Made by a program: the position numbers and the translations under genes
Shown: piece after piece, positions 1-9,720 of the stretch
Layout of the letters: each line of letters begins with the position of its first letter
Numbering within the stretch: the stretch's first letter is position 1
The notes under the pieces: generated by a model
What the model saw: only the letters and a program-made list of their open reading frames with translations
Databases searched by the model: none
What the model was told of the DNA's origin: nothing
DNA from: Sequoia sempervirens
Taxonomy: Eukaryota > Streptophyta > Pinopsida > Cupressales > Cupressaceae
Reading direction: 5' to 3'
Assembly (NCBI GenBank): GCA_007258455.2
Contig: VDFB02139291.1
Coordinates: forward strand, 97,550 to 161,549
Length of the DNA stretch: 64,000 nt

Positions 1-686
1 GATTCAAATTACCATCTTGTTCTTGCAAAGTGTTGAGTATTTCAGGTTAATGATCAAGTTATTTTGTGAATTTCTTCTATTCCCTTATAACTTTATCTTT
101 TGTTTTCATGCCTTCCTTTGCAAAAGTATCATTATACAAATCACAAACTCTGTTCACATAATCAAAAGTAGATTCTAATCTGTGAAAATATTTTCCTTTC
201 TTGAAAAAGTGTGTGAATCAAACCTATTTGTGAAACATTAATGCAAAGCTACAGAAATTTGATGTGTAATCTTATGTTCATTGTCAATTTTCAAGTGTAA
301 ATCAAAGTATTCCATTGCTCTTATCAGTTCGGTGTATCACCATAGGGTTTAGTTTTATTTTTATGCACTCCTCCCTTTTCCTTTACAGAATCAGTAGTTT
401 AGGTGATACCAAAGGAAGCCGGCCTTCTTCGGAGGTTGACCTCTGTCTACAAGTAACCCACAGCTTTAGAGGTCTTCCCATGTTACACTGAGGTGTTGAA
501 CATCAGGTTCAACAGGGTGCAATTTCGGTGGATAACAGTTTCTGGCATGCCCGGTGGGACCAGTTCCACGTTATATAGTTGGTTTGGGATGCAACTAGCA
601 AGTTTCAGACTTTACAAAAGTCATTTTTTGCATACTTGGCGACTCCATAAAGAGAAAGAACTTCAAAATCAATGCTTTTATAGTTT
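1..686 (+). other. Leader region upstream of a Ty3/gypsy gag; no gene
   Basis: No credible reading frame is seen. The stretch lies directly before a gag frame, so it is probably the end of a 5' LTR plus untranslated leader. Two TGG-starting stretches resemble primer binding sites of plant Ty3/gypsy leaders: TGGCATGCCCGGTGGGACC near 543 and TGGCGACTCC near 637. The tRNA was not identified. It does not resemble the LTR that begins at 6033, so the two probably belong to different elements. The LTR/leader boundary is not resolved. Confidence 0.4.
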
Positions 687-2935
687 ATGAGAATAGTTCA
701 GACAAGGAGCAACTTAGTTCCTTTTGAATATTTGCAGCTGTCACCACCCAGAAGAAAAGGTAGGGTAACAAAGAGGAAAGGGACAACATTTATCTATTCT
801 AAAAGAACTAAATCTACTCCTCCATCTGTGAGATCTCATATTGCTGTCCCGTTTTTTGTTTCACCTAGAGTGCAAGTAAACCCACCTCAGCCACCTCCAA
901 TGGTTGCTCCCAGAAATCAGCATTTTGTGCCATTTAATGGAGGTAGTCCATTAAATTTGTTACAACACAATGACATTCCAATGGCAGCTTTGAAAAGCTT
1001 GCCAACTTTCAATGGGGAAGATCAGACTACCCCGATTGAACATATACGAGATGTTGCTTCCTTATGTGGTGTGCACCATATCACACAAGAAGACGTAGCT
1101 GTAAGACTACTTGCAACATCATTCAAAGGAAGAGCATTACAGTGGTTCAGGAGTCTTGGAGTAGGTTCAATTGCCACCTGGGATGAGTTGGGTGACAAAT
1201 TACACAGGTAGTTTCAGGATAGGTTTGATAATTTGTCTTTGTTGGTGCAATTAACTACGCTTAAGAGGGCTCCTTAGGAGCAAATGAATGATTCTAATTT
1301 CAGATTTCAAAGAACCTGGGATAGAATCCCTGCAACAGTAAGACGACCTCCAGAATATGCATTTTTTTACTTTTTGAAGGCCCTTAACAGCGATATAGCT
1401 ATTATGATACAATCAATGGGGTTTTTTTCCCTACTAGATGCATTTGAAGTAGCAATCAAGGCTGAAAACAGCCTAATATAGGCTGGTAAGCTTGCTCCTA
1501 GGCCACCAATGCCTATATTTCTAGATATTCATTCGAATATCCCTTTGCAGATACCACCTTTTGCACCTTTGCCAGCTATTCCAGCAGTATCAGCTGCTAT
1601 AGCACAAGAAACTGTTGTTTCAAGATCTTCAAATGAATTACAGGAAATCAAAAGTCTATTATAGACTTTTGGTAATAAGCTTGTGAGCTTGGAAAAGCAA
1701 CAAGCATATAACAGGCCTTATCAACAACAGAATTCAGGTCAGCAACAACAATATCAAGGTAATAGACAGGCTTATCAAGGCAACTACCAGGGCCCAAGAT
1801 AGAGTGTAAACACAAGACCTTTTCAGGCTTATGCTCCAACACCTGTTAGTGCAGTTAAGGATCTTGTCCCTATTCAAAACAACCTAGCAGCAGATTATGA
1901 GTGGTGCTACCTTTATAACCAACCTCACAATCAGGTCACTTGCTCAAATGGACTCATTAATGAGGCACTTATGGTACAGAATGCCTCGAGTTCACAGCAG
2001 AATGAATTTTATGATGCATCTCCGCAACACCAAGACCAGCTTACCAATGAAACTACCTTACTTAACTGGAAAGGTGAGGAATTCTGTGGACTTAATATAG
2101 ATAATTCTCCAGTTGCAGCTAGCACAAGGGCGAAGAAAAGAGCTTTTGAGTTGGATCAAGCAGCTGATAAAGGAAAAGCAACAACTGCAGAACCATCTAC
2201 ATCTCAAGTGACTAGTGGGTTTCAAAGAAATCAGCAACTCCCAGTTAAGGAGCAGCCACACTTGCAAGCCGATCATGCTGGCATAAAGGTACATCATAAA
2301 GTGAACCCAACTATACCCTATAATATTCTTGATAGTATGAAAAAGATGAACGTAACGATGTCTATGTGGGATTCATTGGCTATCCCAGGTTAAAAAGATA
2401 TGTTACACTCAACCTTGTCAAATTTTAAAGTGTCAGATGAATCTGAGTCTCCAATAGGTCAAGTCAGAACTGTGTTGACAAATAATCCTCAAGAAAATGA
2501 TAAACCGCCCAGCAAAGGGGCAGGAAAAGAAGTCAAACCACCTCCATTTTACGTGTCTGTAATCATAGGTGATAAGTTAGTTCATAACTGTATGGTAGAT
2601 AGTGGAGCTAGTAGCTCATTAATGCCAAAGCAAATTGCTGACAAGCTTGGACTAAAGTATCAGCCTTTAGAGAAAGGAGTGATTCAATTGGATGGTACTT
2701 TTGTTAATACATTGGGTGTTATCAAAGATTTGAGTCTTACCCTTCATGTTTGTCCTAATTCTTCAGTTCCTCAGGACATATGTGTCATAGATCTCCCACC
2801 TTTTTTTTCTTTGTGTCTCTCAAGAGACTTTACATCTAAGATAGGTGGTTATGTGTTAGCTGATTGGTCACATATGCTGTTTAGAACAAGATATGGAACT
2901 AAGGTTACCATTAAATCTGAAAAGTTGCATGCTTG
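687..2935 (+). pseudogene. Ty3/gypsy gag-protease, decayed by in-frame stops
   Basis: One frame runs through gag and aspartic protease with no frameshift. Gag features are a PTFNGEDQTTPIEHIRD stretch, LQWFRSLGVGSIATWDEL, then FRFQRTWDRIP and a Gln-rich tract. A degenerate zinc knuckle, WCYLYNQPHNQVTC, has Tyr where a second Cys is expected. The protease has the catalytic DSGA motif (MVDSGASSSLMP) around 2595-2630, followed by a GVIQLDGTFVNTLG flap-like region. Stops fall at 1209, 1275, 1479, 1662 and 1800 (all TAG) and at 2391 (TAA). No reverse transcriptase, RNase H or integrase follows; the frame runs into a minisatellite. Gag would package element RNA and the protease would mature Gag-Pol. 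The start is taken as the first ATG of the open stretch and is uncertain. Confidence 0.85.
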
Positions 2936-3245
2936 AGCTACTTGGTTGTCTGCTTGAGCTGGTTGATTGCCTGTTTGAGCTATGTGTTTGCTTGTTTGAG
3001 CTACTTGTCTGTGTGCTTGAGCTAGTTGCTTGCTTGCTTGAGCTACTTATTTGCTTACTTGAGCTACTTGCGTGTGTGCTTGAGCTACTTGTTTTCCTGC
3101 TTGAGCTACCTGCATGTGTGCTTGAGCTAGTTGCTTGCTTGCTTGAGCTACTTATTTGCTTACTTGAGCTACTTGCCTGTGTGCTTGAGCTGGTTGCTTT
3201 CTTCCTTGAACTACTTGTTGTCCGGTTGAGCTACTTGTCTGCTTT
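2931..3245 (+). repeat. 21-bp minisatellite, about 15 units
   Basis: Units of the form GCTTGAGCTACTTGTCTGTGT follow one another with substitutions and no obvious length change. The array starts at the very end of the protease frame and seems to replace the pol region. A continuous Leu/Cys/Glu-rich heptad frame across it (2893-3309) is a by-product of the 21-bp period. Confidence 0.9.
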
Positions 3246-3640
3246 AATGTCTAATTCAAGTGGTAAGTATTGGGTGAGTGCTTTCATAGCTTTAAATCAG
3301 CAATCATAAATACCATTAGAAAATAATATTTGTTAAATATGTTATGAATGCAAAGAATTGGTAATTGATAAATATATTAAAATTTGATATTGATAAAGAT
3401 ATTAATGTAGTTATTAATATTTGATAACTGATAAATATATAAATATAAACATTGAATATCATAAGGGACTGCTGCATATGGTAAATAGATTATTTGCATT
3501 GAACTCTTGATAACTGGATAAATTCATGAATTCCCATAGCATGGTGTAATTGTGGGTAACTTATTTGTATGATAAGCATTAGATGCAATTGTTTGTATCA
3601 TTAAACAATCATGTAGTTCTTTGAGGGATGAAACCGATAG
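3246..3640. other. AT-rich non-coding stretch
   Basis: No gene is seen. The stretch is AT-rich with many GATAA and TAAATAT runs, and probably belongs to the 3' non-coding part of the element at its left. Confidence 0.5.
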
Positions 3641-4010
3641 GTTGAGCAGGTTCTATATTTCTCCTCTAAGTAGGCCACCCACATGGATGACTGCGGTCTG
3701 CCATTGTTGGGCCAAGAGGGCCTGCATAGCAGCTCTTGGTCTTAGAGAGAGTATCTACGGGCCTCCTATGGAAATCCTTTCTCCAAACTATCGCACGGTT
3801 GGATCAACTTGAAAAAATCTCCATCATTGTAGGGGATGGGGAAATAGGAGGTGCAAAAGGGATTGCAGGTGCTAGGGGCCCTTCCAAGTAGCCAACCCAC
3901 ATGGGTGACTGCGGTCTACCATGATTGGGCCAAGGGGGCCTGCGTAGCTGATCTTGGGCTTGGAAGGAACACCTCAATGGGCGTCCCATTGTAGCCAGCC
4001 TATTCAACCA
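3641..4010 (+). repeat. Two copies of a roughly 218-bp repeat
   Basis: A block with AAGTAGGCCACCCACATGG, TGACTGCGGTCT and GGGCCAAGAGGGCCTGC near 3668 recurs near 3886 as AAGTAGCCAACCCACATGGG, the same TGACTGCGGTCT and GGGCCAAGGGGGCCTGC. Its skeleton of AAGTA-GCCAACCC, then GGCCAAG-GGCC, then CTTGGGCTTGG also resembles the 95-bp repeats at 8283-9048. Both arrays sit before a hairpin-PPT-LTR junction, so they are probably related 3' non-coding repeats. Confidence 0.65.
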
Positions 4011-4079
4011 TACCTATGATTGAGGAGACTAATAACTTCAACAAGGTGTTGTTTGAGTCAATACTACGTGTGGTTTGAG

Positions 4080-5930
4080 ACAATTTATGTGTATTCAAAG
4101 TTTACTTTATGACTTATATGTATGCTTTGTAACATATGTGGTGCATACTTGTGTATTACATGTATTCGCGTGTTTGCTTCATACTCGTGTTAGTGTGTAT
4201 ACTTGATGACCTTGGGATGGTGGACGGGTCCACGGTGTAGTATGGGATGCACCGAATCCCCCTTCCCAATTGTCTGACAGTATACTTCTTTCGAGTGTAT
4301 CCTCTATCACTTGTACACGTATTCGAGTGTATACTCTATGTCTTTGTATTTGCATACTTTGTGACTTTGAATTGAAGTGTATACTTCATGAATACTTCAT
4401 GCCTTATGTATTTGAGTCTGTGTTCCACGACGGTGTATGCTCCATTCATGGCCTGTACTTCATGCTTTACTGCTTACATATGTTCAAGGTATAATTCATA
4501 TCTTATGAGTATGCCTCATGTCTCGCATGCTTGTTGTATGCCTAATGTGCTTTAGCATGTTTTCTACATTTGTATATTTCTGTTATGTATGTTATATTTC
4601 TTGAGCGTATACTTCCAATTGAACATGTATACTTCCTTGAGTGTATTTGCATATCTTGAGTGTATTGACATGCCTTACTTGTAATTCCTAAGTGTATGTA
4701 TCATATCATGTGAGTGATAATGTGTTTTCTATATATTTGATGTGCCTTCAGCATGATTATTTCACGGAAACTTTATGTGTGGTTGATTTATGTTTGTCAA
4801 GATTCTTCATACTTGAGTGCCCTCTTAATACCTTGAATAGGCTTCGTAACGTGACTTACGTGTCTTTCAATGTTTTATCATGCTTCGTATGTACTGGCTT
4901 CATTTCTGATGTGATTGGGGTTTACAGTACCTTATGTGCATACCTTGTGACTGTTTCATGTATGGTAATTTGCTCCATGTATGGTATGTATCCAACATTC
5001 GTGATTATATGTGTACCTATTGTACGTCGTTGATTGCTACATGACTGAAATATTTTCTCTAGATCTGATGTGAATTCAGCATGGTGATCTATGCGAATGC
5101 GTTGCACATGTATGATTCTTGCCTTGTATAAGTGTATGACTGTATATGTATTCATGTGTGCACTCTATGTCGTATGTGTATACGTCTTGCCGTCCATATA
5201 TGCTCTATGCCTTACATATGTCTATGTCTTGTGCGTGCATGTAACTGCGCTTCATAGTTGTGCGTATTTATGTTTTATGCTTCATGCCTCACATATCTTT
5301 GCTCATTATGATTTATACGTCTCCAATGTTGTCCAAAATGTTTATGCTTGACATGTACTCATACGTATAATCCATGCTTTTCGTGCACTCGTGTGTGTGA
5401 TTCATGTCTTACCTTATGCTTTGTATACTTTGTGTTTTCGTAATTCATGCCTTATATGTATTGTTGTATTTGTTGAGTGTATCTTCGAGCATTCTTATGC
5501 CTATGTTCTCTATGTATGATCAGCTCGTGTTGTACGTATATTCAAATGAATGCTTCTTATTGTGTATTTGTGCGTATATTTGAGGGTACTTGAATGCTCT
5601 ATGTAATGACTACTTGTCTCTCGCTCTATGGTGTAATTCCTATATGTATGCTAGTGTTTGATTCATGCCTCCTTTGTATTCAAGTGCCTTCAAGTGAATA
5701 CTTTGTGGTTTACATTATGATTTGTGTGTGATCATGTGTGAATACTTTCTCTCTTACTTGTATTCATGTGTATATATTGCGACTTGTGTGCACACACACT
5801 ATGCGACTTATGTATTTATGGATATACTTTGTAACCCTCATATATCCTGATCTATACATGTATTTTTGCTTGATGTGTCTTCAAACAAGATTACTCCATG
5901 GTGTCTTCTGCTTAAAAGATTAATTAAAAT
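4080..5930 (+). repeat. Degenerate GTATACTT/TCATGCCTTA-rich tract
   Basis: Nearly 1.9 kb is built from variants of GTGTATACTTCATGCCTTA and TTTGTGTATTCATG, with strong T/G bias on the plus strand. Short frames here encode Cys/Tyr/Val-rich low-complexity peptides and are not accepted as genes. It is probably an old tandem array in the 3' non-coding part of a Ty3/gypsy element that ends at 6032. Confidence 0.6.
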
Positions 5931-5991
5931 TTTGTTTGTCAAACTGCTTCTGGAGTTGAGGAGCTGCAACTATTGAAGTGAGAAGATGTTT

Positions 5992-6032
5992 TCGTGATTG
6001 CTTGAGGACAAGCAATCCTGGACGGGGAGGAC
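5992..6032 (+). promoter_or_regulatory. Hairpin and polypurine tract before a 3' LTR
   Basis: ATTGCTTGAGGACAAGCAAT is an 8-bp inverted repeat around AGGA. It is followed by a purine-rich CTGGACGGGGAGGAC and then TGTCATG, a typical LTR start. A polypurine tract primes plus-strand DNA synthesis in LTR retrotransposons. The same hairpin recurs at 9112. Confidence 0.7.
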
Positions 6033-7014
6033 TGTCATGCCCCCCAAAATTGTAACACTAAGGTATAAAGCGTCTAAAGACAAATAAATAAATAACATAC
6101 AAATAATTGTCAAAATCCAAACATAAGTAATTACGATTTAAATATAATTTGATAATATTATAATTATAAATATAATATTAATAATAAATCTGAGAATTAT
6201 CAATACCATACAATACACAAAATATAATATTCAAAGTATAATATACAAATTATAAATGAAATAAAACAAATTACAAAATATAAAATACAAAATATAATAT
6301 ACCAGTTCATATTGAAATTATAAGAAGAAATACTAATAAAAATTATGGAATATATAACAATATAAATATTTACAAAATACCATATCAAAATATATATAAA
6401 GATAATATATAAAATAATAATATATATTTTAATAAGACAAAACTCAGAAATAAAAGGCAGCATCAGCTAATGAAGAGGTGTGATTAAAGTAAGAAATATA
6501 TTTAAATTAAAACTAAATCATAACTCACCCAAAAGTCAGCGGTGGTATTGGAAGGTTATGACTCTTCCAAAATAAAGTTATATCATATATATAAGGAGAA
6601 TAAGAATCGCAGTTGAGGGGATAAGAATAAGAATATATTCTGTAGGAAGAACATTCACTGGCTGAGACATCAAATAGAAGTGACCATCCGCTGGAGGAAC
6701 ACATAAGACTGCTATCCATCGACCAGGAATAAGAGATTAAAGGCTTATAAGTGGCACGGGCTGCTATAGAAGGAAAGTAAGAAAAAGGCAGATCAAATAA
6801 GAAAGGAATCGAAGGTCTGTCTGCAGTTCGATAAAGAAGGTAAGAAATAAATATAAATAAACATAGATAGAGTGTAAAAAGTAAATATGTAATAAGCATA
6901 GACAATATATAAATAAGAATATAAATAGTATATAATCACATTCTAATTTATGATAATATCAATATGTAATAAGTAAATATAATAAGAATATGAATATAAC
7001 TAATTGATAATAGT

Positions 7015-7059
<45 letters not shown>

Positions 7060-7450
7060 CAATAAGGTAATATGATTAATTTGTGACTTAAAGGACTAGA
7101 TTATGATATCAAGATTATGTTAATTAAAGGTAGATATTAATAATTGGCATTTAATAAATACATTAATATTTAATATTGATAGAGATAATAATGCAAATGT
7201 TAATATAGGATAATTATTGTTGTTTATAGTTAGTCCAATATGCATACCACATTATCATAGGTAAGAAATGTGCATCATATTAGTAATCGTATGGTTAATA
7301 TGGAACCATCTACCCGAATTCATAGTGGAACATATTAGGATGAATAAATAAATATATTGAGAGTTGGGATGACATGTTAACCATTGATAAGTGTATAGTT
7401 AGATATATATATATATACATATATTAAAATTCATAGATACATCATAGATG
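6033..7450 (+). mobile_element. Probable 3' LTR of a Ty3/gypsy element, AT-rich
   Basis: It begins TGTCATGCCCCCCAAAATTG directly after a polypurine tract. The interior is very AT-rich and no gene is supported. The right boundary is not determined: no matching terminal CA with a target duplication was found, so the end given is approximate. Confidence 0.5.
7018..7054. repeat. (TA)n microsatellite
   Basis: An uninterrupted run of about 18 TA dinucleotides. Shorter TA runs occur near 7393, 7480 and 54281. Confidence 0.95.
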
Positions 7451-7807
7451 GTGGGCGCGTACAATATGAACAAGACAATATCTATATATATATATGTATA
7501 TAAATGATGTATTATTTGCGATTATCCAATAATGATGCTTGCAGCAATTACTGAGCCTTATAAGTAATAATGACTCCATGACGTTAAAATGGTATAATAG
7601 AATTCCATCTATGAGAACTCGGAAGACGTTTGTACTCATAAAGGAATCATTCATAGTGAATAATTGGAAAGAAATGAATAATCCTTTGGCGAGGAACAAA
7701 TAACTAAATCATCCTTGATCTAATTAGACGTTATTACTGAAATTTGTTGGTCTCTAATGTTTTAATGTCTCTTTGAAAAACACTTTGAATGCAAGATTCG
7801 GGGTTAA

Positions 7808-8119
7808 GTGCATCGACTAGAAAGGGGTCATTACACTTACGAATTAGAGCTACTAGAACATAGCAAGATCCACAATGTCTTCCATGTATCCAGGCTTAAA
7901 AAGGTCCTTGGGCAACAAGTCCTTCCTTGCACCGAGTTACCTCCACTAGATGAGGAAGGGCAACTCACCTTAGAACCAAAATTTATCATTGACAGTAGAG
8001 AAAGGAGATTAAGGAATAGGGTCGTCACCGAGTTTCTAACTAAATGGAAGGGACTCCCTGAAGACGATGCTACATGGGAGAAAGAAGAAACTATTAAGGC
8101 ATTTAAGAATAAAACTTAG
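7808..8119 (+). pseudogene. Integrase C-terminus with chromodomain (chromovirus fragment)
   Basis: The frame reads HNVFHVSRLKKVLGQQ, the usual end of a plant Ty3/gypsy integrase. It continues through LPPLDEEGQLTLEPKFIID and RERRLRNRVVTEFLTKWKG to LPEDDATWEKEETIKAF, which is a chromodomain with aromatic cage-type residues. In chromoviruses this domain directs integration to marked chromatin. The upstream integrase, RNase H and reverse transcriptase are missing: an AT-rich stretch precedes it. The stop is at 8117-8119. Eight 95-bp repeats, a polypurine tract and an LTR follow, so this is the 3' end of a 5'-truncated element. Confidence 0.9.
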
Positions 8120-8282
8120 GAAGGGCAAAATATGATGGCTCTTGACTAGAACAAGAAATAAACTCTTGGATGTAATATCTTCAAAATAAGTTAATAAGAC
8201 ATTCTTTGTGAACAAGGACATTCTTAATGAATATTGAGATTTGATTAAAGACATTCTGGGTGAGTTAAAATTTTGGTCCTCG
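8120..8282 (+). other. Chromovirus 3' untranslated spacer
   Basis: Non-coding sequence between the chromodomain stop and the 95-bp repeats. Nothing else is recognised in it. Confidence 0.5.
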
Positions 8283-9048
8283 ATCAAGTACGCCAACCCC
8301 TAGTTGGGGCCAAGAGGCCGAATGACTAGATGTCGCTCCGTGCTCTTGCGCTTGATTGGAAGGAGGAAACACATCTCCATCAAGTACGCCAACCCCTAGT
8401 TGGGGCCAAGAGGCCAAATGACTAGATGTCGCTCTATGCTCTTGGGCTTGATTGGAGGGAGAACTACATCTCCATCAAGTATGCCAACCCCTAGTTGTGG
8501 CCAAGAGGCCAAATGACTAGATGTCGCTTTGTGCTCTTGGGCTTGATTGGAGGGAGAACTACATCCACATCAAGTACGCCAACCCCTAGTTGGGGCCAAG
8601 AGGTCGAATGACCAAATGTCATTCCATGCTCTTGGGCTTGATTGGAAAAGGAAAATACATCCCCATCAAGTACGCCAACCCCTAGCTGGGGCCAAGAGGC
8701 CGAATGAATAGGTGTTCATTCCGTGCTCTTGGGCTTGATTGGGGGAGAGAACTACATCCATATCAAGTACGCCAACCCCTAGTTGGCGCCAAGAGGCCGA
8801 ATGACTAAATGTCATTCCGTGCTCTTGGGCTTGATTGGAAAAAGGAACATACATTCCCATCAAGTACGCCAACCCCTAGCTGGGGCCAAGAGGCCGAATG
8901 ACTAGGTGTTCATTCCGTGCTCTTGGGCTTGATTGGGAGAGAGAACTACATCCACATCAAGTACGCCAACACCTAGCCGGGGCCAAGAGGCCGAATGACG
9001 AGATGTTCATTCCATGCTCTTGGGCTTGATTGGAAGAGAGAAATACAG
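8283..9048 (+). repeat. Eight tandem 95-97-bp repeats in chromovirus 3' region
   Basis: Units begin at 8283, 8379, 8474, 8569, 8665, 8762, 8859 and 8956 with ATCAAGTACGCCAACCCCTA and end GCTCTTGGGCTTGATTGG. Each unit is bounded by ATCAAG and its inverse CTTGAT, and contains a small hairpin, CCAAC-CCCTA-GTTGG. Unit length drifts from 95-96 to 97 bp toward the right. The array lies between the chromodomain and the polypurine tract. Confidence 0.92.
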
Positions 9049-9110
9049 GATGAAGACCACTGTACTGGCAAAAAATGTAAAAGAGATGAAGGAAGAAAAG
9101 AATCATAAGG

Positions 9111-9148
9111 ATTGCTTGAGGACAAGCAATATCAAGTGGGAGAGACTT
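9111..9148 (+). promoter_or_regulatory. Hairpin and polypurine tract before chromovirus 3' LTR
   Basis: The ATTGCTTGAGGACAAGCAAT hairpin is followed by AAGTGGGAGAGACT and then TGTGATGTCCCC. It is the same hairpin as at 5993, so it is a conserved feature of the two Ty3/gypsy 3' ends here. Confidence 0.75.
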
Positions 9149-9720
9149 GTGATGTCCCCATCCTACAAAAATAATTGAGATATGTATACATTCTAATATA
9201 TTACGTTTTTCAATAGATATATGTATAGCCATGAATATAAATATCAGTATTTAAATATAATTGTATGCAACATAAACATTTGAAAATAAGTATATTTTAT
9301 TATACATGTATTTAAATTGTATTCAATTATATATATATAAGTATTTGATTATCCACTATTTTTGTAATACTAATCGTTGCTGAATGCAGCCGATAATGAC
9401 AGTAACTAAGGGATGCGAATGAATAGACGTGCATCTTCTTGAAGGATGCATGGAGAAGGAAGGACACATCTATTGAAGCACATAGATATAGTTGAGGCAA
9501 TGAAGGGAAGGGGGCATCAGAGAATAATAGAGGAGAAAGTCATGCCAGAGAGAGATCACAAAAAAGGAAACTCAGATGCATATCAAGAAGGCAACATTAG
9601 ACCCGATAAAGGAAAGAGACGTCCACAGGACTGAGAAATAGAGATCAGGCCATCGCACTGGACAAAAGGTGCCCACATCAACAAGAGAAGAAAGGCCATC
9701 AAGCATTCTCAATGCCAAGT
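9149..9720 (+). mobile_element. Chromovirus 3' LTR, segment 1
   Basis: It starts TGTGATGTCCCCATCC after the polypurine tract. It is interrupted at 9721 by a solo LTR flanked by CAAGT and resumes at 12219. If it ends at the CATTACA at 38546-38552, the LTR is about 2.16 kb once nested insertions are removed. The termini TGTGATG and CATTACA are near-inverse. No gene is seen. Confidence 0.65.

Noticed and set aside
2893..3309. 138-codon Leu/Cys/Glu-rich frame
   Set aside because: It is an automatic product of the 21-bp minisatellite and has no domain.
6200..6905. Hydrophobic Ile/Tyr-rich frames on the minus strand
   Set aside because: They follow from AT-rich DNA; no start context, domain or relative is seen.
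3641..9048. CRISPR-like arrays
   Set aside because: Repeats are long, diverged and without unique spacers, in plant retrotransposon sequence.
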